This document shows, in pieces, positions 49,963-58,843 of a DNA stretch of 64,000 nucleotides. The DNA comes from Paenibacillus mendelii. GTDB taxonomy: Bacteria; Bacillota; Bacilli; Paenibacillales; Paenibacillaceae. Location of the stretch: NCBI RefSeq assembly GCF_024498075.1, contig NZ_JANHOF010000013.1, positions 140,675-204,674 of the forward strand, written 5' to 3'. A model generated the notes under the pieces. It was not told the origin of the DNA. It saw nothing but the letters and a program-made list of their open reading frames with translations, and made no database searches. Made by a program: the position numbers and the translations under genes. Positions within the stretch are counted from its first letter, which is position 1, and each line of letters starts with the position of its first letter.

Positions 49963-50331
49963 ATGCCAGAAAAACCGATCATTGTATACTTCAATTCACC
50001 GGATCAAGCCAACAAGGCTCTTGAGAAAATGAAAAACGAATTTGAAGTGATTGAGTCAGGAATCGACCGATTCGACGGTTATCCTGGTGAAGGTTACAAT
50101 CCTAGCAATCCGCTTAGCGGAGATATACCGAGCCTTGGTTCTTTGACGCTAGGCGGAAATTTCGACACCGATTCAGGTATTTTGGCTGCTGCTAGCACAA
50201 GCGCGAGCGGTTACAGTTCGGGAGGACCCGGCAATATGGTCTCCGGCGTAGACATCATTCTAACTGCGATCGTCCAAGAAGAAAACGGCGATAGAGCAAT
50301 GGAGATCGCTCACGAATGCGGTGCCCTCTAA
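49963..50331 (+). CDS. Hypothetical protein in spore-type cluster
   Basis: This encodes 122 residues. The first 35 residues (PIIVYFNSPDQANKALEKMKNEFEVIESGIDRFDG) resemble the start of small stress or coat proteins that track a YflT-like fold. The middle is Gly/Ser-rich (GSLTLGGNFDTDSGILAAASTSASGYSSGG), and the end returns to a beta-alpha unit (DIILTAIVQEENGDRAMEIAHECGA). No family was recognised with confidence. AAAGGAGAATCG precedes the ATG. Confidence 0.65.
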   Translation: MPEKPIIVYFNSPDQANKALEKMKNEFEVIESGIDRFDGYPGEGYNPSNPLSGDIPSLGSLTLGGNFDTDSGILAAASTSASGYSSGGPGNMVSGVDIILTAIVQEENGDRAMEIAHECGAL

Positions 50332-50468
50332 GTACCTTCTCAGCAAACTCAACCCGCGCAAATCGTGGCAAGAACCTCCCTGTAACTGCCAAAAAAAGGG
50401 CGTACATAATTACCATACCAATAGAAGAAATTAACGTAGCACAAAAAAGCCCATTGGAGGAATGAAAA

Positions 50469-50828
50469 ATGTTTCAGAACTTAAATCAGAACCAAAACCT
50501 ATCCAACCAGATCAATCAATGTGAACAGATCATTAACCAATTAATGAACCAGACCCAGCAAGCAACCCAAATGTATCAACAAATGCTTCATCAAGAACAA
50601 CAAAATGCAGCAACTCTTCAGGATTTGGCGCACAGAGAACAGCAGGCATCACAAATGATCCAGACGGCTTTACATGGTCATCAACAAGCTATGCAGCAAA
50701 TGCAGCAAGTTTCCCAGATCTGCAAACAACTTGAACAGTCTGCTCAGAACTTTAATATGACTAACATGAATCAGTCCCGATCTAATCAAGCCAATGCCAA
50801 TACGTACACGACTAGAGGATTCCAATAA
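50469..50828 (+). CDS. Glutamine/asparagine-rich helical protein
   Basis: This encodes 119 residues dominated by Gln and Asn, in heptad-like order (NQIINQLMNQTQQATQMYQQMLHQEQQNAATLQ...). It is probably an extended coiled coil. Such Q/N-rich proteins occur in spore coats and may self-assemble; that role is inferred from the neighbouring CotF-like genes. GGAGGAATGAAAA precedes the ATG, and a strong terminator follows. Confidence 0.65.
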   Translation: MFQNLNQNQNLSNQINQCEQIINQLMNQTQQATQMYQQMLHQEQQNAATLQDLAHREQQASQMIQTALHGHQQAMQQMQQVSQICKQLEQSAQNFNMTNMNQSRSNQANANTYTTRGFQ

Positions 50829-50860
50829 CAACGAATTAACATGTAGTCCCCTTGACTACC

Positions 50861-50899
50861 AAAAAAAGGATCGGTTTCTCCGGAAACCGGTCCTTTTTT
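50861..50899 (+). terminator. Terminator ending the spore-type cluster
   Basis: AAAAGGATCGGTTTC and GAAACCGGTCCTTTTTT arms form a 15-bp stem with one G-T type mismatch and a T run. Confidence 0.9.
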
Positions 50900-51044
50900 A
50901 TATGGATTGCAATCCAACGGAACAAGGATATATATGAATCGTTTAATTATAGAAAAAGAGCCGCCAAACCGGTAAAATGTTGAAATATGCTACCGAGGTG
51001 ACGACTCCAAGACGAGCCGTTCTCTCAGGCTCTAAATGCGGAGG

Positions 51045-52364
51045 CTACTTGGCCGACATCGCTTGCAGTGCACGATCCGCCGCTTCAATGGTCTTCGCGA
51101 TATCCTGCTCCGTATGAGCCGTGGTCAGGAACCATGCCTCGTACTTGGAAGGCGCAAGACAGATGCCTTGATCCAGCATCAGGCGGAAAAAGTGAGCAAA
51201 TTGCTCGCCGTCCGTATCTTGCGCCTCTTCGTAATTCGTTACCGGATGATCGCAGAAATGCGTCGAGAAGGAGCCGCGAATCCGGTTAATCGTGAGCGGA
51301 ATGCCATAGCGGTCAGCCGATTGCTGCAGGGCTTCGGTCAGCTGCACGGCGAGTGCTTCCATCTGTTCATAGACTCCTGGCTGCTGGAGCACTTCGAGGC
51401 AGGCAATACCCGCAGAGATCGATGCCGGATTGCCGGCCATTGTGCCTGCTTGATACGCAGGTCCGAGCGGTGCAACCTGCTCCATTATTTCTTTGCGGCC
51501 GCCATAGGCGCCGATCGGAAGGCCGCCGCCCATAATCTTGCCGAGCGCCGTCAAATCCGGTTCGATCGCTTGTTTGTCCGGGAATGCGCCATACGTCTGC
51601 GCACTGCCGTAATGGAAACGGAAGCCGCTGATGACCTCATCATAGATGACGAGTGCGCCGGCTTGACGGGCAAGACGGCAAAGCTCCTCCAGAAAGCCTG
51701 ACTGTGGCATGACCATGCCGAAGTTGCCGACGATCGGCTCCACCATAACGGCAGCGACTTCGTCTCCCCAACGTTCCAGCGCCTGCTGAAGACCGCTGAT
51801 GTCATTGAATGGGACTGTGATCACTTCACTGGCAATGCTGGTCGGAATACCTGCGCTGTCCGGGATGCCGAGCGTCGATGGACCGGAGCCGGCCGCAACG
51901 AGAACGAGATCCGAATGGCCGTGATAGCAGCCGGCGAACTTAATGATTTTGTTGCGTTTCGTATAGGCGCGGGCTACGCGAATAGTCGTCATAACAGCCT
52001 CTGTGCCGGAGTTGACGAAACGAACCTTATCCATGGACGGGATCGCAGTCTTCAGCATACGGGCGAGCTCAATTTCCAGCTCTGTCGGCGTGCCGTACAG
52101 CGTGCCGTTCTCGACGGCTTTCGTAATCGCAGCTGTAATGTGAGGATGTGCATGGCCGGTTATGATGGGGCCGTAGGCGCATAAGTAATCGATGTACCGG
52201 TTGCCGTCAACATCGTAGAAATGCGCGCCCTTGGCACTTTTCATGAAGACGGGCGCGCCGCCGCCGACCGCCTTGAAGGAGCGGGACGGGCTGTTGACGC
52301 CGCCGACAATGTGCTGCAGCGCTTCGGCATAGAGCTGCTCGGAACGCGGACGTTGGATGGACAT
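51045..52364 (-). CDS. hemL: Glutamate-1-semialdehyde 2,1-aminomutase
   Basis: This encodes 440 residues. The PLP lysine is in LTALGKIMGGGLPIGAYGG, the cofactor site in VRFVNSGTEAVMTTIRVARA and YDEVISGFRF, and GGVNSPSRSFKAVGG and AGTMAGNPASISAG are HemL signatures. It makes 5-aminolevulinate for tetrapyrroles. It is transcribed alone; the other hem genes are not in the window, so it may be a second HemL/GsaB-type copy. AAAGGGGATTTCACCC precedes the ATG. Confidence 0.92.
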   Translation of the reverse strand: MSIQRPRSEQLYAEALQHIVGGVNSPSRSFKAVGGGAPVFMKSAKGAHFYDVDGNRYIDYLCAYGPIITGHAHPHITAAITKAVENGTLYGTPTELEIELARMLKTAIPSMDKVRFVNSGTEAVMTTIRVARAYTKRNKIIKFAGCYHGHSDLVLVAAGSGPSTLGIPDSAGIPTSIASEVITVPFNDISGLQQALERWGDEVAAVMVEPIVGNFGMVMPQSGFLEELCRLARQAGALVIYDEVISGFRFHYGSAQTYGAFPDKQAIEPDLTALGKIMGGGLPIGAYGGRKEIMEQVAPLGPAYQAGTMAGNPASISAGIACLEVLQQPGVYEQMEALAVQLTEALQQSADRYGIPLTINRIRGSFSTHFCDHPVTNYEEAQDTDGEQFAHFFRLMLDQGICLAPSKYEAWFLTTAHTEQDIAKTIEAADRALQAMSAK

Positions 52365-52451
52365 GGGTGAAATCCCCTTTCTATGGTTCGCCGCCACTTG
52401 ACGGTTAGATAATGAGATTATGAAGCGTGAATGTGAGCCGAATAACAACGA

Positions 52452-52493
52452 AAGAGGGGGAGCCCCGTTCGCTGCCGAACACGAGTCCCCCTT
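52452..52493 (-). terminator. Terminator of the LCP gene
   Basis: On the minus strand AGGGGGACTCGTGTTCG faces CGAACGGGGCTCCCCCT with a four-base loop, followed by CTTTC. Confidence 0.65.
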
Positions 52494-52507
52494 ATTCCGT
52501 ACGGCGC

Positions 52508-53572
52508 TTAGTTGCTTGCTGCATTACCGCCGCTCTTGCTGTCGGTCTTGCCTTCCGGGTCTGCTTGGACGGATACCGTACTGTCCTTCGCAAGCTCATC
52601 CTGAACGAATTGACGTAGCTTCTCATCATTGCGTACACTGAGTACGGCTGCGTCTCCCACCTTACGGTCGCCAATGAGATCCATAGGCGGTACTTGCGCG
52701 GAGCCGGCCATATGGCTCTTCACGCCAAGTGTGGCGAGCTCAAGCATATCCGAAACTTCGAGATTCGTCTTAATATAAGGTGCCACGCTGTCTAGAATTT
52801 CTTTCATGCGGACCAGGTTCCAGCCGTTCTTCAGCTTGTCGGCCACAGCCGACAGCAGGTTGCGCTGGCGTTCGGTACGCGTGAAATCGCTCATCGCATC
52901 GTGTCGGAAGCGGACATATTGAAGCGCCTTATCGCCGTCAAGCAGCTGCTGTCCTTTCTTTAAGTGAATGTCGTAACGGTTGCCATCGGCATTATCCTTA
53001 TAATTCATGTTCTTCTCGACATAAAAATCAACACCGCCGATCACATCGACCAGCGACTTGAATCCTTCGAAGTCGGTATACACATAATACTGGATGTCGA
53101 GTCCCATCATGTCGCCGATGGTCTTCATGGCAAGGTTAGGGCCGCCAAGCGCAAGCGCCGTATTGATCCGGCCTTCGCCATGACCCTCGATCGGCACATA
53201 GGTATCGCGCAGAACGGATAACAGATGCGCTTTCTTCGTAATAGGATCGAAGGAGGCCACCAGCATAGAATCGGAGCGTGCCTGGTCATTTTCCTTCAGG
53301 CCGCGGTTATCGCCGCCCATCAGCAGGATGTTAACCCGCTCGGTTCCTTCCCATTGCACGGGCTTCAAGGTTTCGTCTTCTTTATGCTCACCAATCGGAA
53401 TGGTATCCTTCGGCTTGCTTAAGCTGTCGAGTCCGTTGTATACGCCAACGGCTTGATAGATAAAGTAAGCGGCTATAAGTACAATAATGACTCCAAACCC
53501 AAGTAGGGTGTATTTCCACGGTTTCTTCCGTCTACTTTCTTTCTTAAGCTTACGCTCTTCAACCCGAGACAT
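52508..53572 (-). CDS. LytR-CpsA-Psr family cell-wall ligase
   Basis: This encodes 354 residues. A basic cytosolic head (MSRVEERKLKKESRRKKPWK) precedes one transmembrane helix (about 22-43) and the extracellular LCP domain. Conserved elements are NILLMGGDNRGLKENDQARSDSMLVASFDP, LSVLRDTYVPIEGHGEGRINTALALGG, YVYTDFEGFKSLVDVIGGVDFYV and ALQYVRFRHDAMSDFTRTERQR, with the Arg and Asp residues that bind the polyprenyl pyrophosphate substrate. These enzymes attach teichoic acids or other polymers to peptidoglycan. GGGAGGAGCAAC precedes the ATG. Confidence 0.92.
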   Translation of the reverse strand: MSRVEERKLKKESRRKKPWKYTLLGFGVIIVLIAAYFIYQAVGVYNGLDSLSKPKDTIPIGEHKEDETLKPVQWEGTERVNILLMGGDNRGLKENDQARSDSMLVASFDPITKKAHLLSVLRDTYVPIEGHGEGRINTALALGGPNLAMKTIGDMMGLDIQYYVYTDFEGFKSLVDVIGGVDFYVEKNMNYKDNADGNRYDIHLKKGQQLLDGDKALQYVRFRHDAMSDFTRTERQRNLLSAVADKLKNGWNLVRMKEILDSVAPYIKTNLEVSDMLELATLGVKSHMAGSAQVPPMDLIGDRKVGDAAVLSVRNDEKLRQFVQDELAKDSTVSVQADPEGKTDSKSGGNAASN

Positions 53573-53788
53573 GTTGCTCCTCCCATTCGTTACGTGCTTT
53601 AGTAATCTCTTATTCAAAAGCCTGGCCAAAAAGAAGTGACATTTACGCCAAATTAAAACTACTGTAGTATTACATATCATAAAATTATAAAATGCGGAGT
53701 CGTATTGGCGCAAGTTTTATCTACTAGAAACGAATGGGGCAGATATTTCCCAGGAAATGTCGTCCTCAAGGAAAGGAAGTGACGTCAT

Positions 53789-54859
53789 ATGCTAGCCATC
53801 GACGTGAAGGATTTACGCAAGCAGTTTTCGGTGCAAAAAAACCGTGAAGGTTTGGGAGGTGCGCTCAAGGATTTGTTCAAGCGCGAGTACAACCAGATTA
53901 CAGCGGTCAAGGATATTTCGTTCCAAATTCCGCAAGGCGAAATATGCGGTTACATAGGCGAGAACGGAGCCGGGAAATCGACGACAATCAAGATGCTGAC
54001 CGGCATTCTCGTTCCGACAGCCGGCCATCTGCGCGTTAACGGATTCATTCCCCATAAAGAGCGCGAGAAATTCGTGCGGGGCATCGGCGTTGTTTTCGGC
54101 CAGCGCAGCCAGCTGTGGTGGGACATCGGCGTCATCGAATCGTTCCAGCTGCTGCGCAAGGTGTACCGGGTGCCCGAGGCGGATTTTAAGCAGCGGCTTG
54201 ACGAGCTTGTCGAACGGCTGCAGCTGTCTGAGCTGCTGAACCGCCCCGTACGCAAGCTTAGCCTGGGCCAACGGATGCGCTGCGAGCTGGTCGCATCATT
54301 GCTGCATAATCCGTCGATTCTGTTTCTGGACGAGCCTACCATCGGACTCGACATTATGGTGAAGACGGAAATTCGCGATTTTCTCAAAAAAATCAACCGC
54401 GAGCAGGGGACGACGATTCTGCTCACGACCCATGACCTGCAGGATATTGAAGCGCTCTGCTCACGCGTCATTATGCTGGATGACGGCCGGATTATCTATG
54501 ACGGAGGCTTGGATGAGCTGAAGTCCAGGTGGAGCAAGGGCAGGGAAGTTCATTTTCAATTCGGGGAACGTCCCGATCTTACCGTTCTGCGCAACTTAAC
54601 GGAGGGTTTGCCCGGTGTCGCATGGTCGCTGGAGGAACTGACGGCAGCCATGTGGCTCCCGCACGCGGTCAATGTATCGGATGCGCTGGCACGGGTAGTC
54701 GGAGGCGGGGTGGATATTCGCGATATCAAGATCATCGAGACGAATACCGATGAGATCGTCCGTGAAATTTATCAATCGGGAACCGCATCCAAGGAAGCAA
54801 CCGAGAAGCTGGCGCAGTCGTCTGACAGTGTAAGCAAGGAGACGGTGCATCATGGCTAG
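53789..54859 (+). CDS. ABC transporter ATP-binding protein (ABC-2 type, with DUF990-like permeases)
   Basis: This encodes 356 residues. Walker A is GENGAGKST, the signature is LSLGQRMR and Walker B is ILFLDEPTIGLD. GVVFGQRSQLWWDIGVIESFQLLRKVYRV is characteristic of the ATPases paired with DUF990-type permeases. A C-terminal domain of about 100 residues follows the ABC core. AGGAAAGGAAGTG precedes the ATG. It overlaps the next gene by eight bases. Confidence 0.9.
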   Translation: MLAIDVKDLRKQFSVQKNREGLGGALKDLFKREYNQITAVKDISFQIPQGEICGYIGENGAGKSTTIKMLTGILVPTAGHLRVNGFIPHKEREKFVRGIGVVFGQRSQLWWDIGVIESFQLLRKVYRVPEADFKQRLDELVERLQLSELLNRPVRKLSLGQRMRCELVASLLHNPSILFLDEPTIGLDIMVKTEIRDFLKKINREQGTTILLTTHDLQDIEALCSRVIMLDDGRIIYDGGLDELKSRWSKGREVHFQFGERPDLTVLRNLTEGLPGVAWSLEELTAAMWLPHAVNVSDALARVVGGGVDIRDIKIIETNTDEIVREIYQSGTASKEATEKLAQSSDSVSKETVHHG

Positions 54860-55646
54860 CGCATATTTGGATCTCATCCGCATTCGTTTTCTGATGATGC
54901 TGGCTTACCGGGTCAATTACTATAGCGGCATTGCCATTTATGCGATCAATATCGGCGCTTATTATTTTCTGTGGAAGGCGATTTACGGCACGCAGACTGA
55001 GCTCGGCGGCTTCACCCTTGCCCAAATGACGACTTACGTGGCGGTATCATGGATGGCGCGCGCGTTCTATTTCAATAACCTTGACCGGGAAATTGCGAAT
55101 GAAATCCGCGACGGCAGCGTCGCCATTCAATTTATTCGTCCGTATTCCTACCTGATGGTCAAATTGATGCAGGGCTTTGGAGAAGGGATCTTCCGCCTGC
55201 TGCTGTTCATGGTGCCGGGGATGATTATCGTCTGCCTGCTGTTTCCGGTTCGTCTGCCGACAGATCCTGGCGTATGGGCGTTATATCTTGTCATGCTTGT
55301 GTTGAGTTTTCTTATTAATACGCAAATCAACATGCTGGCCGGATTGTTCGCATTCTTCGTGGAGAACAACGAAGGAATGCTGCGCATGAAGCGCGTCTTA
55401 GTGGATCTGTTCTCGGGCGTCATTATCCCGATCTCGTTCTTCCCGGGCTGGCTGGCAGACACGATGAAATGGCTCCCGTTTCAGGCTATTACCTATTTGC
55501 CGAGCTCCGTATTCACTGGAAGAACCGCAGGCGGCGAGGCCTACCGCGTGTTAGGCCTTCAAGTCGTATGGTTTCTCGCGCTGCTCATTCCAATCGCGTT
55601 GGTATGGCGTCAGGCGCGTTACCGGCTGTTCGTGCAGGGGGGTTAA
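54852..55646 (+). CDS. ABC-2 family permease, first subunit
   Basis: This encodes 264 residues with about six transmembrane helices. RIRFLMMLAYRVNYYSGIAIYAINIGAYYFLWKAIYG and WMARAFYFNNLDREIANEIRDGSVAIQFIRPYSY are the hallmarks of the first DUF990-like permease. The substrate is unknown, and such three-gene systems occur widely in Firmicutes and actinobacteria. Overlap with the ATPase gene indicates translational coupling. Confidence 0.88.
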   Translation: MASAYLDLIRIRFLMMLAYRVNYYSGIAIYAINIGAYYFLWKAIYGTQTELGGFTLAQMTTYVAVSWMARAFYFNNLDREIANEIRDGSVAIQFIRPYSYLMVKLMQGFGEGIFRLLLFMVPGMIIVCLLFPVRLPTDPGVWALYLVMLVLSFLINTQINMLAGLFAFFVENNEGMLRMKRVLVDLFSGVIIPISFFPGWLADTMKWLPFQAITYLPSSVFTGRTAGGEAYRVLGLQVVWFLALLIPIALVWRQARYRLFVQGG

Positions 55647-55651
55647 ACAAG

Positions 55652-56446
55652 ATGATGTTCTATGCGTCCCTATGCTGGGAATATATGAAAAACTATGCGA
55701 AGACGCGGCTTACCTACCGGCTCGATTTCTGGATCGAAGTGCTGTCCGATCTGATGTTCCAAGGCTTGAACCTGATCTTCATCCTGATCGTCTTTCAGCA
55801 TACGCCTTCTCTGGGCGGCTGGTCGGAGGCGGAGGTTGTGTTTGTATATGGGTTCTTTATGGTCCCGTACGGTATATTTGGAACCTTCTTCAACTTATGG
55901 AATTTCAGCGAGCGGTATATTGTGAAGGGTGAGATGGATCGTGTGCTGACGCGTCCTGCTTACAATCTGTATCAAATTTTACTCGAAAATATGGATCCGG
56001 CCTCGCTCTTCGGCTCGGTCGTCGGTGCGATCATTATGGCGGTAAGCTGGTCGACGCTCGGATTGCCGTTCGAGATGCTCGATGCCCTGATGCTCATCGT
56101 ATTCATTATTGGCGCAGTATTAATCTACGCAGGCTTATATACGGCCTTGACGGCGATCGCATTCTACTCGGATGCGCCGACGGGTATCCTGCCGCTCATG
56201 TACAATATTCAGAACTATGGCCGTTACCCGGTCAATATTTATAATAAAACGATCCGGTTTTTGCTGACCTGGATCCTGCCGTTCGCCTTCGTAGGCGTCA
56301 TCCCTGCGTCGTATTTTCTCGACCGGAATGAGGATGGGCTGTCCACGCTGGCATTGCTCACACCGCTCGTCGGGGTTGTCGTGCTGTCGATCGGATTGTT
56401 CGTCTGGAACCGGGGGATCACGCGTTACCGCGGAGCTGGCTCCTAG
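55652..56446 (+). CDS. ABC-2 family permease, second subunit (DUF990-like)
   Basis: This encodes 264 residues with about six transmembrane helices, paralogous in plan to the first permease. YAKTRLTYRLDFWIEVLSDLMFQGLNLIFI and FNLWNFSERYIVKGEMDRVLTRPAYNLYQILLE match the companion family. GGGGGG lies ten bases before the ATG; a longer frame upstream overlaps the first permease and is not credible. The three genes form an operon. Confidence 0.88.
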   Translation: MMFYASLCWEYMKNYAKTRLTYRLDFWIEVLSDLMFQGLNLIFILIVFQHTPSLGGWSEAEVVFVYGFFMVPYGIFGTFFNLWNFSERYIVKGEMDRVLTRPAYNLYQILLENMDPASLFGSVVGAIIMAVSWSTLGLPFEMLDALMLIVFIIGAVLIYAGLYTALTAIAFYSDAPTGILPLMYNIQNYGRYPVNIYNKTIRFLLTWILPFAFVGVIPASYFLDRNEDGLSTLALLTPLVGVVVLSIGLFVWNRGITRYRGAGS

Positions 56447-56496
56447 GGCGTGCCGGCATGGGAGAAGCTAGGGGCTTCGGAGAAAGGAAGAGGGAA

Positions 56497-56994
56497 ATGG
56501 CGACAATTAAACCAAAAGCATTCGTAGGAAAAAAGGCGCCGGGCTTTACGCTGCCCGCGTCTGGCGGGCGGGAGGTTTCGCTGAGCGACTATCTAGGCCG
56601 TAAAGTTGTGCTATTCTTTTATCCGAAGGATTTAACGCCTGCATGCACGCAGGAATCATGCGATTTTCGCGACGCACATGCGGATTTTGAAGGCTGCAGC
56701 ACGGTTGTGCTGGGGATCAGCATTGATACGGCGGAGACTCATGACCGGTTCACGGAGAAATATGGGCTTCCGTTCGAGCTGCTGGCGGATACGGAGCATA
56801 AGGTGTGCGAGCTATATGGGGTCTGGCAGCTGAAGAAGCTGTACGGACGGGAGTATATGGGGCTGGTCCGCTCCACCTTCTTGATCGACGAGAAGGGCAA
56901 GCTCGTCCGCGAATGGCGCAATTTACGGGTGAAAGGACATGTGCAGGAGGTCCTTCAAGCCGCTTGCGAACCAGCCAAGAAGAAGACGAAGTAA
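56497..56994 (+). CDS. bcp: Thioredoxin-dependent peroxiredoxin, BCP type
   Basis: This encodes 165 residues. The peroxidatic Cys lies in LTPACTQESCDFRD, with a second Cys five residues on, the atypical two-Cys BCP arrangement. FFYPKD, GISIDTAETHDRFTEKYGLPFELLADTEHKV and STFLIDEKGK complete the fold. It reduces peroxides using thioredoxin. AAAGGAAGAGGG precedes the ATG. The gene lies 50 bases after the exporter operon and may be read with it. Confidence 0.92.
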   Translation: MATIKPKAFVGKKAPGFTLPASGGREVSLSDYLGRKVVLFFYPKDLTPACTQESCDFRDAHADFEGCSTVVLGISIDTAETHDRFTEKYGLPFELLADTEHKVCELYGVWQLKKLYGREYMGLVRSTFLIDEKGKLVREWRNLRVKGHVQEVLQAACEPAKKKTK

Positions 56995-57052
56995 GCGTAA
57001 GTTTGAGAACGACGAGGCTTCATGGTAAGTAAGGGAGGGTCTTGTAGTATTC

Positions 57053-57096
57053 GGGGAAGTGCCGGCCTGAATGCATACGAGGCACCTCTTTTTTTG
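57053..57096 (+). terminator. Terminator of bcp
   Basis: GAAGTGCC and GGCACCTC arms with one mismatch are followed by seven T residues. Confidence 0.65.
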
Positions 57097-57215
57097 TGCA
57101 TTTCGATCGGCTTGTAAAAAGTTGTGATAATTATTTGGCAAATAAAATCTCCAAGACGTCTGTGCCGTCTTCTATTAAGCTGACATTCAAGAAAAATATG
57201 AAGGAGGCGTAAGTG

Positions 57216-58646
57216 ATGTCGGGAAAATGGAGATGGATGCTGAGGGTCTGTCTATGTACCGGGGTTATGCTGGCTGGGATGCAAGGGGGAGGTGCTTCGG
57301 CTGCGGGAGATGCAGCCACTACGGACAGTGACCTTCGGAGCCAGCAGACGGACTTGAGTATCCTATGGATCGTCCAGCAAAGTGCCGTGAACAAGATGAC
57401 GACGGCAATCAAGAAGGATGCAGCCTTGTCTAAGATGGTCGGTCAAGCGGCATATATTCCTCTTAAGAAGGAGAAGGGGCGCAATCCGCTCTATCGATTG
57501 TATAACGGCAGCAGTGATCATATGGATTCGATGAACGTCAATGAAGGCAAGTATTCGAAGGAGGCTGTCCTCGGTTATCCATGGAACGCGGCAGCGAAGC
57601 CGGCGGGAACGACAGCTCTGATTCGCGGTTTCCATTCGACAAACGGCGATTATGCACTTATGTCGGATTATTTGAAATTCCCCGGCTACAAGGTCGAGGT
57701 ATTAAAGAATGCCTATGGATATCCGCGGTTCGGCAGCAAGGTGCCATTAATAGAGCTGCAGGGATCGAAGGTGAAGGTCAAGTCGAATCTGGCCGCGGGG
57801 GGCGCAGTCTGGGAACTGTGGTGGAATGGCAAGCAGATGATCGATCATCTCGATTATGGCCGAGAAATCCAATCCTCGATGAGCTTCACCAACGCTACCG
57901 CGCTGCCTACTGAGGGGGGCGACGGAACGGCTGATCCCGACAAAAGCAATATGCATGGATCACCTATTGCATTCTGGGGAAACAAGGTGACGCCTAACTT
58001 CAAGAAGCAAAGCACAAGAGCAGTGCCTTTGGAGTGGAATTTCGAGCATTACAACGGCGGACTTCCGGATGTGCCGGTCATCTATAAGGATTGGAAGCTG
58101 GGGAAAGACTTGTATCTCGACGACAAGAGCATCGACCTGGGCAGCTCATACAACTATTTGCGCGGGCAAGTGATCCGCTATGAGACGGTGCTTCAAATCC
58201 CCCGGACATTAAATAGCACCAATATTGAAATTCCAACCGCCTATTTGACGAATGATCTTCGTCGAGGATTTACCTTCGACGCTACGAAGGAGAGCGTGAT
58301 CGAAGGGCTGGCCGAGGTGAAGAAGGAGGACTATACCGATCTGGGGTCGAATGTCTTCCACCTGCAATATGGTGTGGAAGCAGGAGGCGTAATCTATGCG
58401 ACCGATGATTTGCAGTATGCGCTTGGCGTTTATGGGTCCACTCCCGGGCAGGGCGGTTCGGCCAAATACTTTACGTTATGGAAGTTCGGAAGCTTCGACT
58501 CGCCATCGGTGACCAAATGGTCTGCAGGCAACGGCTGGTCGACGTTCAAGGCCGGTGAAAATCGCTTTACCACCTATATTGTTGCGGGAACCTTGGATCA
58601 GGTTCGCGTTGCGATGAGGCGCTTGTATGTGATGGGCTACCGATAG
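57216..58646 (+). CDS. Secreted protein of unknown function, possibly carbohydrate-binding fold
   Basis: This encodes 476 residues. A clear signal peptide (basic MSGKWRWMLR, hydrophobic to about residue 28) ends near ASA-A. The mature part contains WELWWNGKQMIDHLDYGREIQSSMSF, which looks like a galactose-mutarotase-like beta-sandwich. Near the end, FTLWKFGSFDSPSVTKWSAGNGWSTFKAGENRFTTYIVAGT is another beta-rich region. I recognise no enzyme family. AAGGAGGCGTAA precedes adjacent GTG and ATG codons. It is transcribed alone and followed by a terminator. Confidence 0.65.
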   Translation: MSGKWRWMLRVCLCTGVMLAGMQGGGASAAGDAATTDSDLRSQQTDLSILWIVQQSAVNKMTTAIKKDAALSKMVGQAAYIPLKKEKGRNPLYRLYNGSSDHMDSMNVNEGKYSKEAVLGYPWNAAAKPAGTTALIRGFHSTNGDYALMSDYLKFPGYKVEVLKNAYGYPRFGSKVPLIELQGSKVKVKSNLAAGGAVWELWWNGKQMIDHLDYGREIQSSMSFTNATALPTEGGDGTADPDKSNMHGSPIAFWGNKVTPNFKKQSTRAVPLEWNFEHYNGGLPDVPVIYKDWKLGKDLYLDDKSIDLGSSYNYLRGQVIRYETVLQIPRTLNSTNIEIPTAYLTNDLRRGFTFDATKESVIEGLAEVKKEDYTDLGSNVFHLQYGVEAGGVIYATDDLQYALGVYGSTPGQGGSAKYFTLWKFGSFDSPSVTKWSAGNGWSTFKAGENRFTTYIVAGTLDQVRVAMRRLYVMGYR

Positions 58647-58688
58647 GGCAGCAGACAATAAACAGATCGTATAACGTGTTTAGTCATA

Positions 58689-58716
58689 ACACCAGGGTGA
58701 GTAACCTGGTGTTTTT
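58689..58716 (+). terminator. Terminator of the secreted protein gene
   Basis: ACACCAGG and CCTGGTGT arms around eight bases, followed by a T run. Confidence 0.8.
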
Positions 58717-58843
58717 GGCATGTCTCCTATGCCCGATACGATCTTCTCTACGCAGGATTGGCCTGCTGCAATCTAGCAGGTGTAAATAGGGAAGTTAGTG
58801 GCGAAACTGATAGATAGAAGTAGGCATAGTAGAGGGAGGATGC

